Source: an uncultured Bacilli bacterium (GTDB lineage: Bacteria; Bacillota_I; Bacilli_A; RF39; UBA660). From it: a stretch of 13,550 nucleotides of DNA. Position 1 is the stretch's first letter. Every line of letters starts with the position of its first letter. A model generated the notes under the pieces. The model saw only the letters and a list, made by a program, of their open reading frames with translations, was not told the origin of the DNA and made no database searches. Shown in pieces: positions 12,279 through 13,550 of this stretch. The stretch covers positions 1 to 13,550 of the forward strand of contig CALVRP010000058.1 in the NCBI GenBank assembly GCA_944358665.1, given 5' to 3'. The translations under genes were made by a program, and so were the position numbers.

Positions 12279-13550
12279 ATGGAACTTGTAAAAATAAATA
12301 AACAAATATTTAGAGAATATGATATTAGAGGAATTTATAATGAGGATTTAAATGAGAATGTAGCTTATACGATAGGCAGAAGTTTTGGGACTTATATTAA
12401 AGGAAGAGAACATTATAAAGTTTTAGTCGGTCATGATAATCGTACTTCATCACCAGAACTTTCTAGTGCTTTAATTAAAGGAATTACTGATAGTGGCATG
12501 AATGTTATTGATTTAGGTTTAGTAACTACGCCAATGTATTATTTTGCTAGAAAATATTTTAATATAGCGGCCGGAATAATGGTTACTGCTAGTCATAATC
12601 CTAAAGAATATAATGGCTTTAAACTAGCATTTGATGATTTTGGTAATGCTTTTGGAGCGATGATTGAAGATTTTCGCTTGTTTACGGATAAGTTAGAGTT
12701 TGATACTGGTCATGGTGAAGTGGTTAAACATGATATTAAAAAAGCTTATATTGATAATATTGAAGAATCTATTAGTTTAGGAGACAAAAAAATAAAAGCG
12801 GTTATTGATTGTGGCAATGGAACAGCTGGTACGATAATTAGAGATGTATTTGCAAGATTTAATATTGATACAGAATATCTTTATTGTGATAGTGATCCAG
12901 ATTTTCCAAATCATGTACCTGATCCAGCTGTTAGTGCGAACATGGTCGATTTAGGTAATAAAGTAAAGGAACTTAAATATGACATTGGTATTGGAATTGA
13001 TGGTGATGCTGATAGGGTAGGAATTACTGATGAAAATGGTAAGTTTATTTCCGCTGATTTAATAATGCTGATGATTTATCGTAATATTGCCCCTAATATG
13101 AAAAATAAAAAAGCCTTATTTGATGTTAAATGTTCAAGAGCTTTAATTGAAGGCGTAGAGAAATTAGGATTAGAACCAGTAATGAATCGAACCGGTAATT
13201 CATACTGTAATAAAAAAATGCAAGATGGTGATTTTGACTTTGGTGGTGAATATTCTGGACATGTCTTTTTTAGAGATCGTTATCAAGGTTTTGATGATGG
13301 TATTTATGCCGCACTTAGAATTATTGAAATACTTTCAAAAATGGAAGATAGTGTTAGTGATTTATTAAAAGATGTTCCAAAATATTATTCTACCGAAGAG
13401 TTAAAAATAGAAGTTCGCGAAGATAATAAGTTTAAAATCATTGATGCTTTAGAACAATATGTTATTGCCAAAGATTATAAGTATGAAAGTATTGATGGAA
13501 TTAGAGTAGAGTTTGAACATGGCTGGGCTTTAATGCGAGCAAGTAATACG
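12279..13550 (+). CDS. Phosphomannomutase/phosphoglucomutase (3' end outside window)
   Basis: 424 codons are visible with no stop before the edge. This alpha-D-phosphohexomutase interconverts hexose 6- and 1-phosphates for nucleotide-sugar and envelope polysaccharide synthesis. All four family signatures are present: the phosphoserine loop TASHNP (103-108, S105), the Mg loop DGDADR (241-246), the sugar-binding GGEYSGH (322-328) and the phosphate-binding RASNT (420-424) at the window edge. FREYDIRGIY (11-20) is the usual N-terminal motif of ManB/AlgC-type enzymes rather than GlmM, which carries a GTDG motif early and a different sugar loop. Probably only a few tens of residues are missing. It is divergent from the ABC gene. 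Confidence 0.93.
   Translation, partial: MELVKINKQIFREYDIRGIYNEDLNENVAYTIGRSFGTYIKGREHYKVLVGHDNRTSSPELSSALIKGITDSGMNVIDLGLVTTPMYYFARKYFNIAAGIMVTASHNPKEYNGFKLAFDDFGNAFGAMIEDFRLFTDKLEFDTGHGEVVKHDIKKAYIDNIEESISLGDKKIKAVIDCGNGTAGTIIRDVFARFNIDTEYLYCDSDPDFPNHVPDPAVSANMVDLGNKVKELKYDIGIGIDGDADRVGITDENGKFISADLIMLMIYRNIAPNMKNKKALFDVKCSRALIEGVEKLGLEPVMNRTGNSYCNKKMQDGDFDFGGEYSGHVFFRDRYQGFDDGIYAALRIIEILSKMEDSVSDLLKDVPKYYSTEELKIEVREDNKFKIIDALEQYVIAKDYKYESIDGIRVEFEHGWALMRASNT

Overview
The window comes from an AT-rich, low-GC bacterium of the Bacillota (Firmicutes). It has strong purine-rich Shine-Dalgarno sites, extended -10 promoters (TGN-TATAAT), Arg encoded mainly by AGA, a LysM/amidase-3 peptidoglycan hydrolase and a YerB/DUF3048 protein. 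Tryptophan is always TGG and TGA acts as a stop, so the standard bacterial code applies. A gut-type Bacilli, Erysipelotrichia or RF39-like lineage would fit, but the genus cannot be read from the sequence.

Layout: (1) 1-2470 is compact. It holds the end of an unknown gene, a membrane-anchored DUF3048 protein, an HD-domain phosphohydrolase (start corrected to 1430), ndk and a tRNA-Arg(CCU). (2) 2470-4027 is a loose stretch with small, poorly conserved genes, two frameshifts at homopolymers, a gene-end remnant, hairpins and one unrecognised intact gene. (3) 4028-6372 holds a divergent HhH-GPD DNA glycosylase/endonuclease-III-like gene, followed by a translationally coupled pair: an XRE regulator with four membrane helices and a membrane-anchored DUF4097 beta-solenoid protein. 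(4) 6381-8228 holds a stand-alone LarC1-type nickel-pincer-cofactor protein and a DUF362 protein. Each has its own promoter with the same MerR-type dyad in a 19-bp spacer. (5) 8227-12200, on the minus strand, holds a LysM x5 amidase and a MacB-like ABC transporter with fused ATPase and permease. (6) 12279-end, on the plus strand, holds a phosphomannomutase/phosphoglucomutase cut by the window edge and divergent from the ABC gene.

The most interesting part is region 4. Two neighbouring genes not obviously related in function share a MerR-family operator architecture, and no MerR gene is present in the window. LarC is reduced to its N-terminal half with no LarC2, LarB, LarE or LarA nearby, which suggests a small inducible metal/cofactor or redox-stress module rather than the usual lactate racemase maturation operon. 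The XRE-TM/DUF4097 pair looks like a cell-envelope sensing unit. Strong terminators repeatedly contain the stop codon of the gene they end.
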